From Coriobacteriia bacterium (GTDB lineage Bacteria > Actinomycetota > Coriobacteriia > Anaerosomatales > Anaerosomataceae), in the NCBI GenBank assembly GCA_016938395.1, contig JAFGUS010000151.1, forward strand, positions 1 through 13,107: DNA of 13,107 nucleotides. The letters run 5' to 3'. The notes under the pieces are model-generated. The model made no database searches. It was not told the DNA's origin and worked only from the letters and a program-made list of their open reading frames with translations. The position numbers and the translations under genes were made by a program. Shown here in pieces: positions 7,252 to 13,107 of the stretch; within the stretch, counting starts at the first letter, position 1; every line of letters starts with the position of its first letter.

Positions 7252-8115
7252 CTACCGCCGCGTCTTGCGATGCAACCGCTCGAGTGCACCCCGCGCGGCC
7301 ACTTCACCTGCGGCGATGATGCGCTCGGCCGCCATGAACTCGAATCCCGAGATGCCGTGCACCTCCGGGGAGATGACGAGATCGGCGTCGGCGATGCTCG
7401 CCTCGGTGATCCGTCGCTCGAACGTCTCGAGGGTGGCGGCGGCGATCTCCAGACTCGAGGTGCCCCGCTTCCAGCTCTCCTCACCGGCCAGCGCGGCATG
7501 GAGCGTCTTGAAGAGCCCCTGCTCCTTGCCGTCGTCGGAATCGAGCGTGACGACACCCGCGCCCGACACTTCGACGGCAGCCACAACGTCGGCGCCGAGT
7601 CGCTCGGCAAGCGATACCGGCACCGGCTCGGTGACGAATCCATCCACGTAGACGGCATCGGCGGTGCGCACCGGCACGAACACGAGCGGCACCGACATGC
7701 TCGCGCGCACGGCGGTCACCAGGTCACCGCTCGTGAACTCGGCCACCGCGCCCTTGGTGAGATCGGTCGCCACGCAGCCGAACGGGCGCGACAGCTCCTG
7801 GAACGTGGCGGGCAGGCGCTCGGCGAGGAACGCTTCGACCTTGTCGCCGTTGAGCATCGCACCCTTGCCGATCGCAACATCGGCGAGGCCGAGCAGTCCC
7901 TTCACGTCGAGGCCCAGGGCGATCGTCTCGATCTCGGCCGGGGTCATGCCGGCTGCATACAGGGCTCCCACCACGGCGCCCATGCTCGTGCCCGTGACGA
8001 CGTCGGGACTGAGCCCCTCTGCGTCGAGGACCTTGAGGACGCCGATGTGCGCGAGGCCGCGCGCAGCACCCCCTCCGAGCGCGAGACCCAGCGTGCGTGG
8101 GCCGAACAGATGCAT
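7252..8115 (-). CDS. Patatin-like phospholipase, RssA type
   Basis: A 287-residue patatin-fold serine acyl hydrolase. The oxyanion-hole glycine run GGGAARG (14-20), the nucleophile elbow GTSMG with Ser44, and the dyad Asp158 in VDG are all present, so it is expected to be catalytically competent. Between these lie LYAAGMTP and ASMSVPLVF, typical of the bacterial RssA/YchK branch. Such enzymes cleave acyl chains from phospholipids or related esters; the real substrate of most is unknown. The ATG at 8115 follows GGGGAG by five bases; a GTG two codons upstream is possible but has no space for a ribosome binding site. It follows the CDP-alcohol transferase gene by about 66 bases in the same direction, which suggests a role in turnover or remodelling of the lipid made by its neighbours. 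Confidence 0.88.
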   Translation of the reverse strand: MHLFGPRTLGLALGGGAARGLAHIGVLKVLDAEGLSPDVVTGTSMGAVVGALYAAGMTPAEIETIALGLDVKGLLGLADVAIGKGAMLNGDKVEAFLAERLPATFQELSRPFGCVATDLTKGAVAEFTSGDLVTAVRASMSVPLVFVPVRTADAVYVDGFVTEPVPVSLAERLGADVVAAVEVSGAGVVTLDSDDGKEQGLFKTLHAALAGEESWKRGTSSLEIAAATLETFERRITEASIADADLVISPEVHGISGFEFMAAERIIAAGEVAARGALERLHRKTRR

Positions 8116-8181
8116 CAGCACTCCCCTCCCGGCTCGACGGCGAGGCGGCTCACGATCGCCTGGATGGCGGCCGCTGGTATG

Positions 8182-8877
8182 CTACTTCCCCTCGCGCGCG
8201 AGGCGCAGCGCGTGCTTGCCCGAGGAGACAAGGAAGACCACGGAGAGCGCCACGGCAAGCCCGATGCCGACGATGTCGAACGGCAGCAGGTCGCCCACAA
8301 CCGGCAGGTCGCGCACGAGCGGCGTCAGGAACCAGTCGGTGGCGAGCAGGATCGCCATGTTCACGAGCACGATGATGATGCGGAGCTCGGTGGGCCCCAT
8401 GATGCCGTAGCTGATCTTGAAGACGCCGTCCACGGCGGTGCGCACGTACACGTGCACGCTCATGAGCAGGTAGCCGATGAGCGCGAAGGCCGCGATGTCG
8501 ATGCGCAGGAACGGCGACATGCCGATGCCGATGATGGTGAGGAACTCGGCCACCGCGTCCACGGTGTGGTCGATGTAGAAGCCGAACTTGGGACGCTCAA
8601 TCTTGCGATAGCGCGCGAGCGTGCCGTCAAGTGAGTCGCCGTACCAGTTGACCACGAACCCGGCGTTCACGAGCCAGAGCCACGCCACGTCCTGCCCGGA
8701 AAGCCAGTAGCCCACGAAGCACATCACCGAACCCACCACGCCGAGCGAGGTGAGCACGTCAGGCGTGATCCACGCGGGCGAGTGCGCCGCGAGCCACTGC
8801 AGTGCCGGCCGCTCGATCGGCGCGGTGAGCGTTTGGTTCACGCGCTGGTGCTGTTTGATGTCGCTCATGTCAGACAC
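8182..8877 (-). CDS. CDP-alcohol phosphatidyltransferase family membrane protein
   Basis: A 231-residue integral membrane enzyme of the CDP-OH_P_transf family, which moves a phospho-alcohol moiety from a CDP-linked donor to an acceptor alcohol. The catalytic motif is intact: D81-x2-D84-G85-x2-A88-R89 followed by G99-x3-D103-x3-D107, the metal- and CDP-binding aspartates. Hydrophobic segments flank it, with about six helices in total. The soluble N-terminal stretch RVNQTLTAPIERPALQWLA..SPAWITPD is shared with a subgroup whose acceptor is not established, so phosphatidylinositol, glycerol or other headgroups cannot be separated here. The GTG at 8877 is chosen because AAGGAG lies six bases before it; the ATG three codons later lacks a good site. 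It is the second gene of the minus-strand lipid group, after the acyltransferase. Confidence 0.87.
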   Translation of the reverse strand: MSDMSDIKQHQRVNQTLTAPIERPALQWLAAHSPAWITPDVLTSLGVVGSVMCFVGYWLSGQDVAWLWLVNAGFVVNWYGDSLDGTLARYRKIERPKFGFYIDHTVDAVAEFLTIIGIGMSPFLRIDIAAFALIGYLLMSVHVYVRTAVDGVFKISYGIMGPTELRIIIVLVNMAILLATDWFLTPLVRDLPVVGDLLPFDIVGIGLAVALSVVFLVSSGKHALRLAREGK

Positions 8878-8947
8878 GGATGGCTCCTTGTCGAGGGGGC
8901 AAGCGGTCGGCTTCGATCTGCCTGCTATCAGACGTCCTCTTCTGCCC

Positions 8948-9847
8948 TCAGTCTGGCACACGCACGTCGGGCCACACCACATGCGGCATCGCCCACTGCT
9001 CGGGTGATGCCGAGATCCACTGCTCCACCGGCACCAGACAGCGCTCGGCGTTGGCAGCGAGCAGCTCGGGCGTCTGGGTGCCGGGCTCGAGCTCGATGGG
9101 GTCGGACGCGATGAGGCTGTACCGGCCGTCGGCGCGGCGGAAGCCGGCCAGCACCACCACCGGCACGCCGGCCCGCATCGCGAGCCGCACATGCAGCAAC
9201 GGCAGCGGGGCCGGACGGCCGAAGAACCGCGGTAGTGCCTTGTCCGGCTCCGGAAGCGGGCGGTCCAGCCCCGTCAGGACCGAGTGCCCGTTGGCCAGAC
9301 CTCGCGCGGCCTGCTTGAGAGCGTCGATCGACACTGGCGTGACCTCGAACCCCGCCTGCTCGCGCAGTTCGTTCTGCCACTGGTAGGCGCCGGTCGGCTC
9401 GGGTACCGATAGCACCTGCATGCGCCAACCGTGGAAACCGAGCGCGCGGCCCACGAGGTCGAAGTTGCCAAAGTGCGCCCCCACGTACACGAAGGGACCC
9501 GCGCCGGAGATCTCGCGCTCGACGAAGGCCTCGAATGCCTCGTCAACAACCACCGACGCGACCTCGGCGGCGCCGGTGCCGGCTACGTGGTAGAGGTCGT
9601 AGAGCACGCGCGCCATCATCTCCACGTTGGCGCACACCGCGGCATCAAGCGACTCCCCAGCGAGCGTCCCGCCTGATGCGACCCACTGGTTCACACGCGA
9701 TGCCCGGACGAGTGCCGAATCTGGATTCGCCAGAATGCGCGAGGCGACCAGGCCGATGAGGCTGTCGGCAAGCGCCCGGGGCAGCACGCGGGCGAGCCCG
9801 CGCGCCACGCTCATCCCTGTGCGACTTGCAGCGAACGAACCGGGCAT
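8948..9847 (-). CDS. Lysophospholipid/lipid acyltransferase, HtrB/LpxL/PatA family
   Basis: A 299-residue acyltransferase of the LpxL/HtrB superfamily. The catalytic HX4D motif is visible as H125-F-G-N-F-D130 within VGAHFGNFD. Further family marks are LTGLDRP, FFGRPAPLPLLHVRLA and a C-terminal VPVEQWI, which resembles the late Glu/Gln-rich part of the family. In Gram-negatives members acylate lipid A; in actinobacteria PatA acylates phosphatidylinositol mannosides. Since no lipid A genes are seen, a PatA-like or other membrane-lipid acylation role is the better guess. The ATG at 9847 follows GAAGGA by eight bases. It heads the minus-strand group and faces the GNAT-protein gene across an 87-base divergent region. 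The following gene encodes a CDP-alcohol transferase, a pairing that recalls the mycobacterial PI synthase-PatA neighbourhood. Confidence 0.85.
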   Translation of the reverse strand: MPGSFAASRTGMSVARGLARVLPRALADSLIGLVASRILANPDSALVRASRVNQWVASGGTLAGESLDAAVCANVEMMARVLYDLYHVAGTGAAEVASVVVDEAFEAFVEREISGAGPFVYVGAHFGNFDLVGRALGFHGWRMQVLSVPEPTGAYQWQNELREQAGFEVTPVSIDALKQAARGLANGHSVLTGLDRPLPEPDKALPRFFGRPAPLPLLHVRLAMRAGVPVVVLAGFRRADGRYSLIASDPIELEPGTQTPELLAANAERCLVPVEQWISASPEQWAMPHVVWPDVRVPD

Positions 9848-9869
9848 CTGTCAGGTCCTTCCGGCCGCC

Positions 9870-9880
9870 GTACAGTGTAC
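9870..9880. promoter_or_regulatory. Palindrome in divergent promoter region
   Basis: GTACAGTGTAC is a perfect inverted repeat of five bases around one central base, between the divergent acyltransferase and GNAT genes. It contains -10-like hexamers on both strands (TACAGT forward, TACACT reverse), so it could be overlapping promoters, an operator or both. No good -35 is seen. Confidence 0.3.
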
Positions 9881-9934
9881 CAGCACCACGGCCAGTGCTA
9901 CGCTCGTCGGCGATGCCGCAGACGAGGAGGAGCG

Positions 9935-11104
9935 ATGAGCGAACCGGCGCTGCCCGTACGGATCGAAGAGATCCCACTCGGCGACCCGCGCATCAAGGAG
10001 TTCGTGGCGTTCCACTGGAAGCACTACGAGGACAACCCGTACTGGGTCCCACAGCTCGACGCCGACCTTCTCGGCAACCGCCTGCTCGGCCTCACGGGCC
10101 TGCTCACGCCGGAACATCCGTACCACAGCGCGGCGTCGGCCACGCACTTCATGGCATTCAGGGGCCGTGAGCCTCTCGGCCGCGTCTCCGCAGTCGTGAA
10201 CAACCGCTTCAACGACTTCTATAGCGGCAAGTACGCGTTCTTCGGCTTCTTCGAGTGCGTGGAGGAGTATGCGGTGGCCGAGGCGCTGCTCGCCGCAGCG
10301 CGCGACTGGGCCAAAGCCCAGGGCGCCGAGGTGCTGCGAGGCCCCGGCGAGTACTCGAACGCCACGCACGAGCGCCAGGCCTGCCTGATCGACGGGTTCG
10401 ACAAGGACGTCTACGTCGAGCACACCTACAACCCGCCGTACTACCGCGAGTTCATCGAGCGGTTCGGGTTTGCCAAGGCCATGGACTACCACGCGTACCT
10501 CATCGACCTCGCCCTGCCCATCGAGGAGAGGATCGGTCAGATCGCCGACGGCGTCCGCGCGCGCGGTCATCTGGAGACCCGACCACTCGAGATGTCGCGG
10601 TTCGACTCGGACCTGCGGATTGTCATCGATATCTACAACAAGGCATGGGCGCAGAACTGGGGCTTCCTCCCGATCACCGACTGGGAGGTCGACGCGCTCG
10701 TCGAGGCGCTCAAGCCGATCATCGATCCCGGGCTGATTCGCTTCGCCTACTACAAGGGCGAGCCGATCGCCGTGCTCGGCGCGTTCCCCGACCCCAACTA
10801 CGCGCTCCGGCCACGCTGGAAGTTGTACGGCGACAGCGACTATGCGCGCATCGCGCGGCTCTTCGCCACCCGCCGTTCCATCCCGCGGGTGCGGCTCATC
10901 TTCTTCGGCATCGTGCCCGGATTCCGCAGGCTTGGCGCCGACGCGCTCCTGTACCAAGAGGTGCACGAGCACTCGCTGCGCAAGGGATACCGCGAGGTGG
11001 ACGTCTCGCTGTTGCTCGAGGTCAACGACCTCATCATCCGCGCCGCCGAGTCGATGGGCGGGAAGCGATACAAGACGTGGCGGATTTGGGACCTGCCGCT
11101 CTGA
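9935..11104 (+). CDS. GNAT-fold acyltransferase family protein (possible ceramide-synthase-like)
   Basis: A 389-residue soluble protein of the large, two-lobed GNAT-like family (YghO-like). Recognisable pieces are HYEDNPYWVPQL near the N-terminus, LGRVSAVVN, the run FFGFFEC (102-108), LRGPGEYSNATHE, then YNPPYYREFIERFGF. The C-terminal lobe contains FFGIVPGFRRLGADALLY, which looks like the acyl-CoA/ACP pyrophosphate-binding loop. Members of this family have been reported as bacterial ceramide synthases that N-acylate a sphingoid base; that link is from memory and needs a search. The ATG at 9935 has GAGGAGG four bases before it. It is divergent from the acyltransferase and about 3.9 kb from the serine-palmitoyltransferase-like gene, so a joint sphingolipid role is plausible but not shown. 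Uncharacterised N-acyltransferase is the safe call. Confidence 0.75.
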   Translation: MSEPALPVRIEEIPLGDPRIKEFVAFHWKHYEDNPYWVPQLDADLLGNRLLGLTGLLTPEHPYHSAASATHFMAFRGREPLGRVSAVVNNRFNDFYSGKYAFFGFFECVEEYAVAEALLAAARDWAKAQGAEVLRGPGEYSNATHERQACLIDGFDKDVYVEHTYNPPYYREFIERFGFAKAMDYHAYLIDLALPIEERIGQIADGVRARGHLETRPLEMSRFDSDLRIVIDIYNKAWAQNWGFLPITDWEVDALVEALKPIIDPGLIRFAYYKGEPIAVLGAFPDPNYALRPRWKLYGDSDYARIARLFATRRSIPRVRLIFFGIVPGFRRLGADALLYQEVHEHSLRKGYREVDVSLLLEVNDLIIRAAESMGGKRYKTWRIWDLPL

Positions 11105-11116
11105 AGGTGTGGCGTG

Positions 11117-11140
11117 CCGGAGCGGATGGGGGTCCGCCGG
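11117..11140 (+). other. Inverted repeat between GNAT and propeller genes
   Basis: CCGG-AG-CGGA and TCCG-CCGG form an eight-pair hairpin with a two-base bulge and a six-base loop (TGGGGG), just after the GNAT stop. There is no T-run after it, so intrinsic termination is doubtful; it may tune read-through to the next gene. Confidence 0.3.
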
Positions 11141-11161
11141 CAAGGGGGGGCGGGGTCAGCC

Positions 11162-12571
11162 ATGAGCCGAGCAGGGACACGGACGGTGGCCGCGACCATG
11201 ATGCTGGTGGTGCTCGCGGCCATGACGCTGCCGGCTGTGTTCGCGCTCTCGCCGGCTGCGGCCGGGGCCACGTGGCCCTACGTTATCCATGAGGTCACGA
11301 GCGACACGCTCTACCAGGAGGCGGTCGTGGTGTCCGGACCGCATCTCGTGTGGAACGAGACGCGGCAGATCTTCCACGACGACGGAACGGTGACCCACAC
11401 CCCGTACGTCGGCCAGTACATCGATCGGCTCACCGGACGGCGCACCACCTTCGACCCGGGCAGCGAGGGCGGCGGTGTCGCATTCCTGCAGGCTGGCGAA
11501 GACTGGGCTGTCTACGTGCGCGAGCACGAGATGGGTGTCGAGTCTACCGCCACCATACGGGCATGGAACATGGTGACGGGAGCGCGAGTCTCTCGCGAGA
11601 CGTCACCGGCGTTCTACAGCCCCCCGGTAACCGACGGCACCCTGCTCGCATGGCAAGACACCGACTCATCGGTGATCGTTGCGCCGCTGGGCGGAGGCGA
11701 GCCTCTCACGCTCGGGATGGATGCGGCCGCCGGGCCCGCCATCAATCAGGGACGGGTCTGCTGGGCACAGCACATCCCGGCGGACAACGGCGAGACACGG
11801 TCAGAGGACCTCGCGGCACTCTTCCCGCCTGACAGCACCGTCGTGTGGGTGCACGACACCGCCACGGGCGCGATCAGGTCGGCGGTCATCGAGCGATTCT
11901 CCGCGCTCGGCGTCGACATGTCGGGGTCTACGATCATCATCACCGGTGAAACGCCGGACTATCGCAGCCATCTGTACGTATGGGACACCCGAACCAGTGC
12001 GGTCAGCCGCGTGTACTCGGCGTACCCCGACTACCTCTCCGCGGCCTATGTCTCAGGTGACCGGGTCGTCATGAACGTCGTGCCGGCGGGCGGAGGGGGC
12101 CAGGTCCGTGCGCTCGACCTGATCACGGGAGCGCTGACGGTGGTATCGCCGCCGGACGGCCGCGCGGATGCCTGGAGCTTCGACGAGGGTGTCGTGGGAA
12201 TCCGCATCCAGCATTCGGGCGGAACCTTCGAGGCGGCCTGGTGCGACCTGGACGAGCGGCCAGCGCCCGATGCGACCGACGGTAGCGGCAGCCCGACGCC
12301 GGTGAGGCCAACAAGCAGCCCGCCGAGTGCACCCCAGGAGTCCGCGGAGCCAACCGACACCCCGGCCGATGAGGACACCGCGACACCTGCGGCAGAGGTT
12401 CCCGACGACACGCCCGAGGTCGCGCCCGAGGAGCCCGGGTCGGGGGATGCCGTAGAGCCCGAACCGGACCGGCGCTCGCCGCTGGCCTGGGTACTCGGAG
12501 GCCTCGCCGGGCTGGCCGTGCTGGGCACGACAGGGCTCATCCTGCGCCGACGCGGTTCTCCGCGCGGCTGA
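11162..12571 (+). CDS. Secreted beta-propeller-like protein with C-terminal membrane anchor
   Basis: A 469-residue exported protein. Residues about 7-36 are a signal peptide (basic start, hydrophobic run, Ala-rich cleavage region). Residues about 38-360 show repeated short strands of the type 'LVWNE', 'WAVYVRE', 'LLAWQD', 'VCWAQ', 'VVWVHDTATGAI', 'LYVWDTRTSAVS' and 'VRALDLITGALTV', a TolB/WD-like beta-propeller pattern. Residues about 364-440 are a Pro/Thr/Glu/Asp-rich linker. A single hydrophobic helix (441-461) is followed by RRRGSPRG, so it is anchored at the C-terminus with the propeller outside. No LPxTG sorting signal is present. The ATG at 11162 is the start directly before the signal peptide; its ribosome binding site is G-rich and imprecise. 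It lies 57 bases after the GNAT gene. Ligand or partner is unknown. Confidence 0.78.
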   Translation: MSRAGTRTVAATMMLVVLAAMTLPAVFALSPAAAGATWPYVIHEVTSDTLYQEAVVVSGPHLVWNETRQIFHDDGTVTHTPYVGQYIDRLTGRRTTFDPGSEGGGVAFLQAGEDWAVYVREHEMGVESTATIRAWNMVTGARVSRETSPAFYSPPVTDGTLLAWQDTDSSVIVAPLGGGEPLTLGMDAAAGPAINQGRVCWAQHIPADNGETRSEDLAALFPPDSTVVWVHDTATGAIRSAVIERFSALGVDMSGSTIIITGETPDYRSHLYVWDTRTSAVSRVYSAYPDYLSAAYVSGDRVVMNVVPAGGGGQVRALDLITGALTVVSPPDGRADAWSFDEGVVGIRIQHSGGTFEAAWCDLDERPAPDATDGSGSPTPVRPTSSPPSAPQESAEPTDTPADEDTATPAAEVPDDTPEVAPEEPGSGDAVEPEPDRRSPLAWVLGGLAGLAVLGTTGLILRRRGSPRG

Positions 12572-12616
12572 CCCAGGATCGGGCCCCACGGGTAACGGGC
12601 GACCGCCGCGCGTCCC

Positions 12617-12646
12617 CGACAGACGGCGGAACGTCACCGTCTGTCG
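12617..12646. terminator. Perfect 10-bp hairpin downstream of the propeller gene
   Basis: CGACAGACGG and CCGTCTGTCG form a perfect 10-bp stem with a 10-base loop, 45 bases after the propeller stop. It has no T-run on either side, so it could be a non-canonical terminator, an mRNA 3' end stabiliser or part of the following leader. Confidence 0.45.
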
Positions 12647-12664
12647 GCGTAGAAATAGCATTCG

Positions 12665-12814
12665 TCAGAAGTAACATTTCTGAACCCGAACCTGCCGACT
12701 CGTTGAGTCGATAGCGATTCATCTCTGCAGTAGACTCTAACAACGATGGAGACCGCCGGTGAGCGGTCCCCTTTCGTATAGGAGGGGCCCATCCGCGGGA
12801 CCGGGTGAATGGGC
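12665..12814 (+). promoter_or_regulatory. Hairpin-rich leader before the downstream secreted-protein gene
   Basis: Several short inverted repeats are packed here: TCAGAA/TTCTGA (12665-12683), CGACTC/GAGTCG (12696-12710), GACCGC/GCGGTC (12751-12768), CCCCTTT/GGAGGGG (12768-12787) and GCCCAT/ATGGGC (12787-12814). The last covers the ATG at 12809. CGGTCCC (12764-12770) can instead pair with GGGACCG (12797-12803), so alternative folds exist. It does not match any riboswitch consensus I know. The stretch is less GC-rich than its surroundings in 12650-12745 and no gene is seen in 12572-12808. Confidence 0.4.
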
Positions 12815-13107
12815 AGGACACCGGTGACGCCAGCAACCATTAACGGCGCGGCAACCAGGAGGCGTGCGAGGCGCTTCCTGCTTCGGCGTTCCCACCGCTC
12901 GCGCGCTGTGGCGAGCGCGGCGCTGTCGCTTGCCGTCGCTACGTCCATCGTTCTTGGACCGCTGCCGGGCGCGGCCTTCACCACCACCACGATCACGATC
13001 GACGGGAACTTCGACGACTGGATCGGCGTCCGCGCTGACACCGACAACGTCGTACGAGACACCCAGATCCCGGACGACCCCGACTGGCCGGGACAGCCCG
13101 ACCGCGA
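12809..13107 (+). CDS. Secreted protein with DGNFDDW-type domain (5' part)
   Basis: The first 99 codons of a gene that continues past the window. An Arg-rich N-terminus (RRRARRFLLRRSHRSR) is followed by a hydrophobic run (AVASAALSLAVATSIVLGPLPGAA), a strong signal peptide. The mature part begins with TITIDGNFDDWIGV and then DTQIPDDPDWPGQPDR. 'IDG.F.DW' is the usual opening of carbohydrate-binding/DOMON-like surface domains in large secreted bacterial proteins, and the Asp-rich stretch suggests calcium binding; both are inference. An in-frame stop lies directly before the ATG at 12809, which has no well-placed ribosome binding site. The GTG at 12824 has CAGGA five bases upstream and is a real alternative. 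With the propeller protein upstream it suggests a cell-surface gene pair. Confidence 0.75.
   Translation, partial: MGRTPVTPATINGAATRRRARRFLLRRSHRSRAVASAALSLAVATSIVLGPLPGAAFTTTTITIDGNFDDWIGVRADTDNVVRDTQIPDDPDWPGQPDR

Noticed and set aside
7078..8634. 518-codon plus-strand open frame opposite the patatin and CDP-alcohol transferase genes
   Set aside because: Composition is dominated by Arg, Gly, Glu, His and Asp without motifs, while the opposite strand carries intact catalytic motifs.
9851..11143. 430-codon minus-strand open frame opposite the GNAT gene
   Set aside because: No recognisable domain; the plus strand has a family-like protein with a well-placed ribosome binding site.
12473..12571. 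LPxTG sortase signal at the end of the propeller protein
   Set aside because: The C-terminal helix and Arg tail are present but there is no LPxTG-like pentapeptide before it.
12572..12808. c-di-GMP-I or cobalamin riboswitch upstream of the secreted-protein gene
   Set aside because: No GGCAAACC/GACGCAAAGCC core and no B12 box; only generic hairpins.
1..13107. CRISPR arrays, tRNA/rRNA genes, insertion sequences
   Set aside because: No regularly spaced repeats, no recognisable tRNA or rRNA segments and no transposase-like frames seen on either strand.

Overview
The window is high-GC DNA (roughly two-thirds G+C by eye). It is densely packed, with many GTG starts and genes linked by 1-4 base stop/start overlaps. 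No outer-membrane genes are visible. There is a lipoprotein solute-binding protein, a WalJ/YycJ-type metallohydrolase and secreted or membrane-anchored surface proteins with a single C-terminal membrane segment. Together these suggest a Gram-positive, probably anaerobic actinobacterium such as a Coriobacteriia-like lineage. That placement is inference; there is no rRNA or other marker gene to confirm it.

Left part (1-4640). The 3' end of a WalJ-like MBL-fold hydrolase is followed, tail to tail, by a minus-strand corrinoid uptake operon: riboswitch, BtuF-like lipoprotein, BtuC-like permease, BtuD-like ATPase carrying an extra C-terminal domain, then the adenosyltransferase CobO. A cobalamin riboswitch (about 4499-4612) lies upstream of the first gene. 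A strong hairpin between the riboswitch and that gene (4393-4420) is the likely expression platform. The logic is vitamin-B12-sensing control of corrinoid import followed by adenosylation.

Middle part (4613-9934). A plus-strand alpha-oxoamine synthase of serine-palmitoyltransferase type (4837-6030) converges on a five-gene minus-strand group: an HtrB/LpxL/PatA-family acyltransferase, a CDP-alcohol phosphatidyltransferase, an RssA-type patatin phospholipase, a CcmC-like membrane protein with a degenerate tryptophan-rich motif, and a small polytopic membrane protein. The first three are lipid enzymes.

Right part (9935-13107). A plus-strand 389-residue GNAT-fold protein starts divergently from the acyltransferase. 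It resembles the YghO-like family that, as I recall, includes bacterial ceramide synthase. It is followed by a secreted beta-propeller-like protein with a Pro/Thr/Glu-rich linker and C-terminal anchor. After a hairpin-rich 237-base intergenic stretch comes the 5' end of another secreted protein, which runs off the window.

The most interesting reading is that the synthase, the GNAT protein and the acyltransferase/headgroup-transferase pair form a sphingolipid- or ceramide-like lipid locus in a Gram-positive organism. This rests on family resemblance and neighbourhood only; no ceramide reductase (CerR-like) or dedicated acyl carrier protein is in the window.
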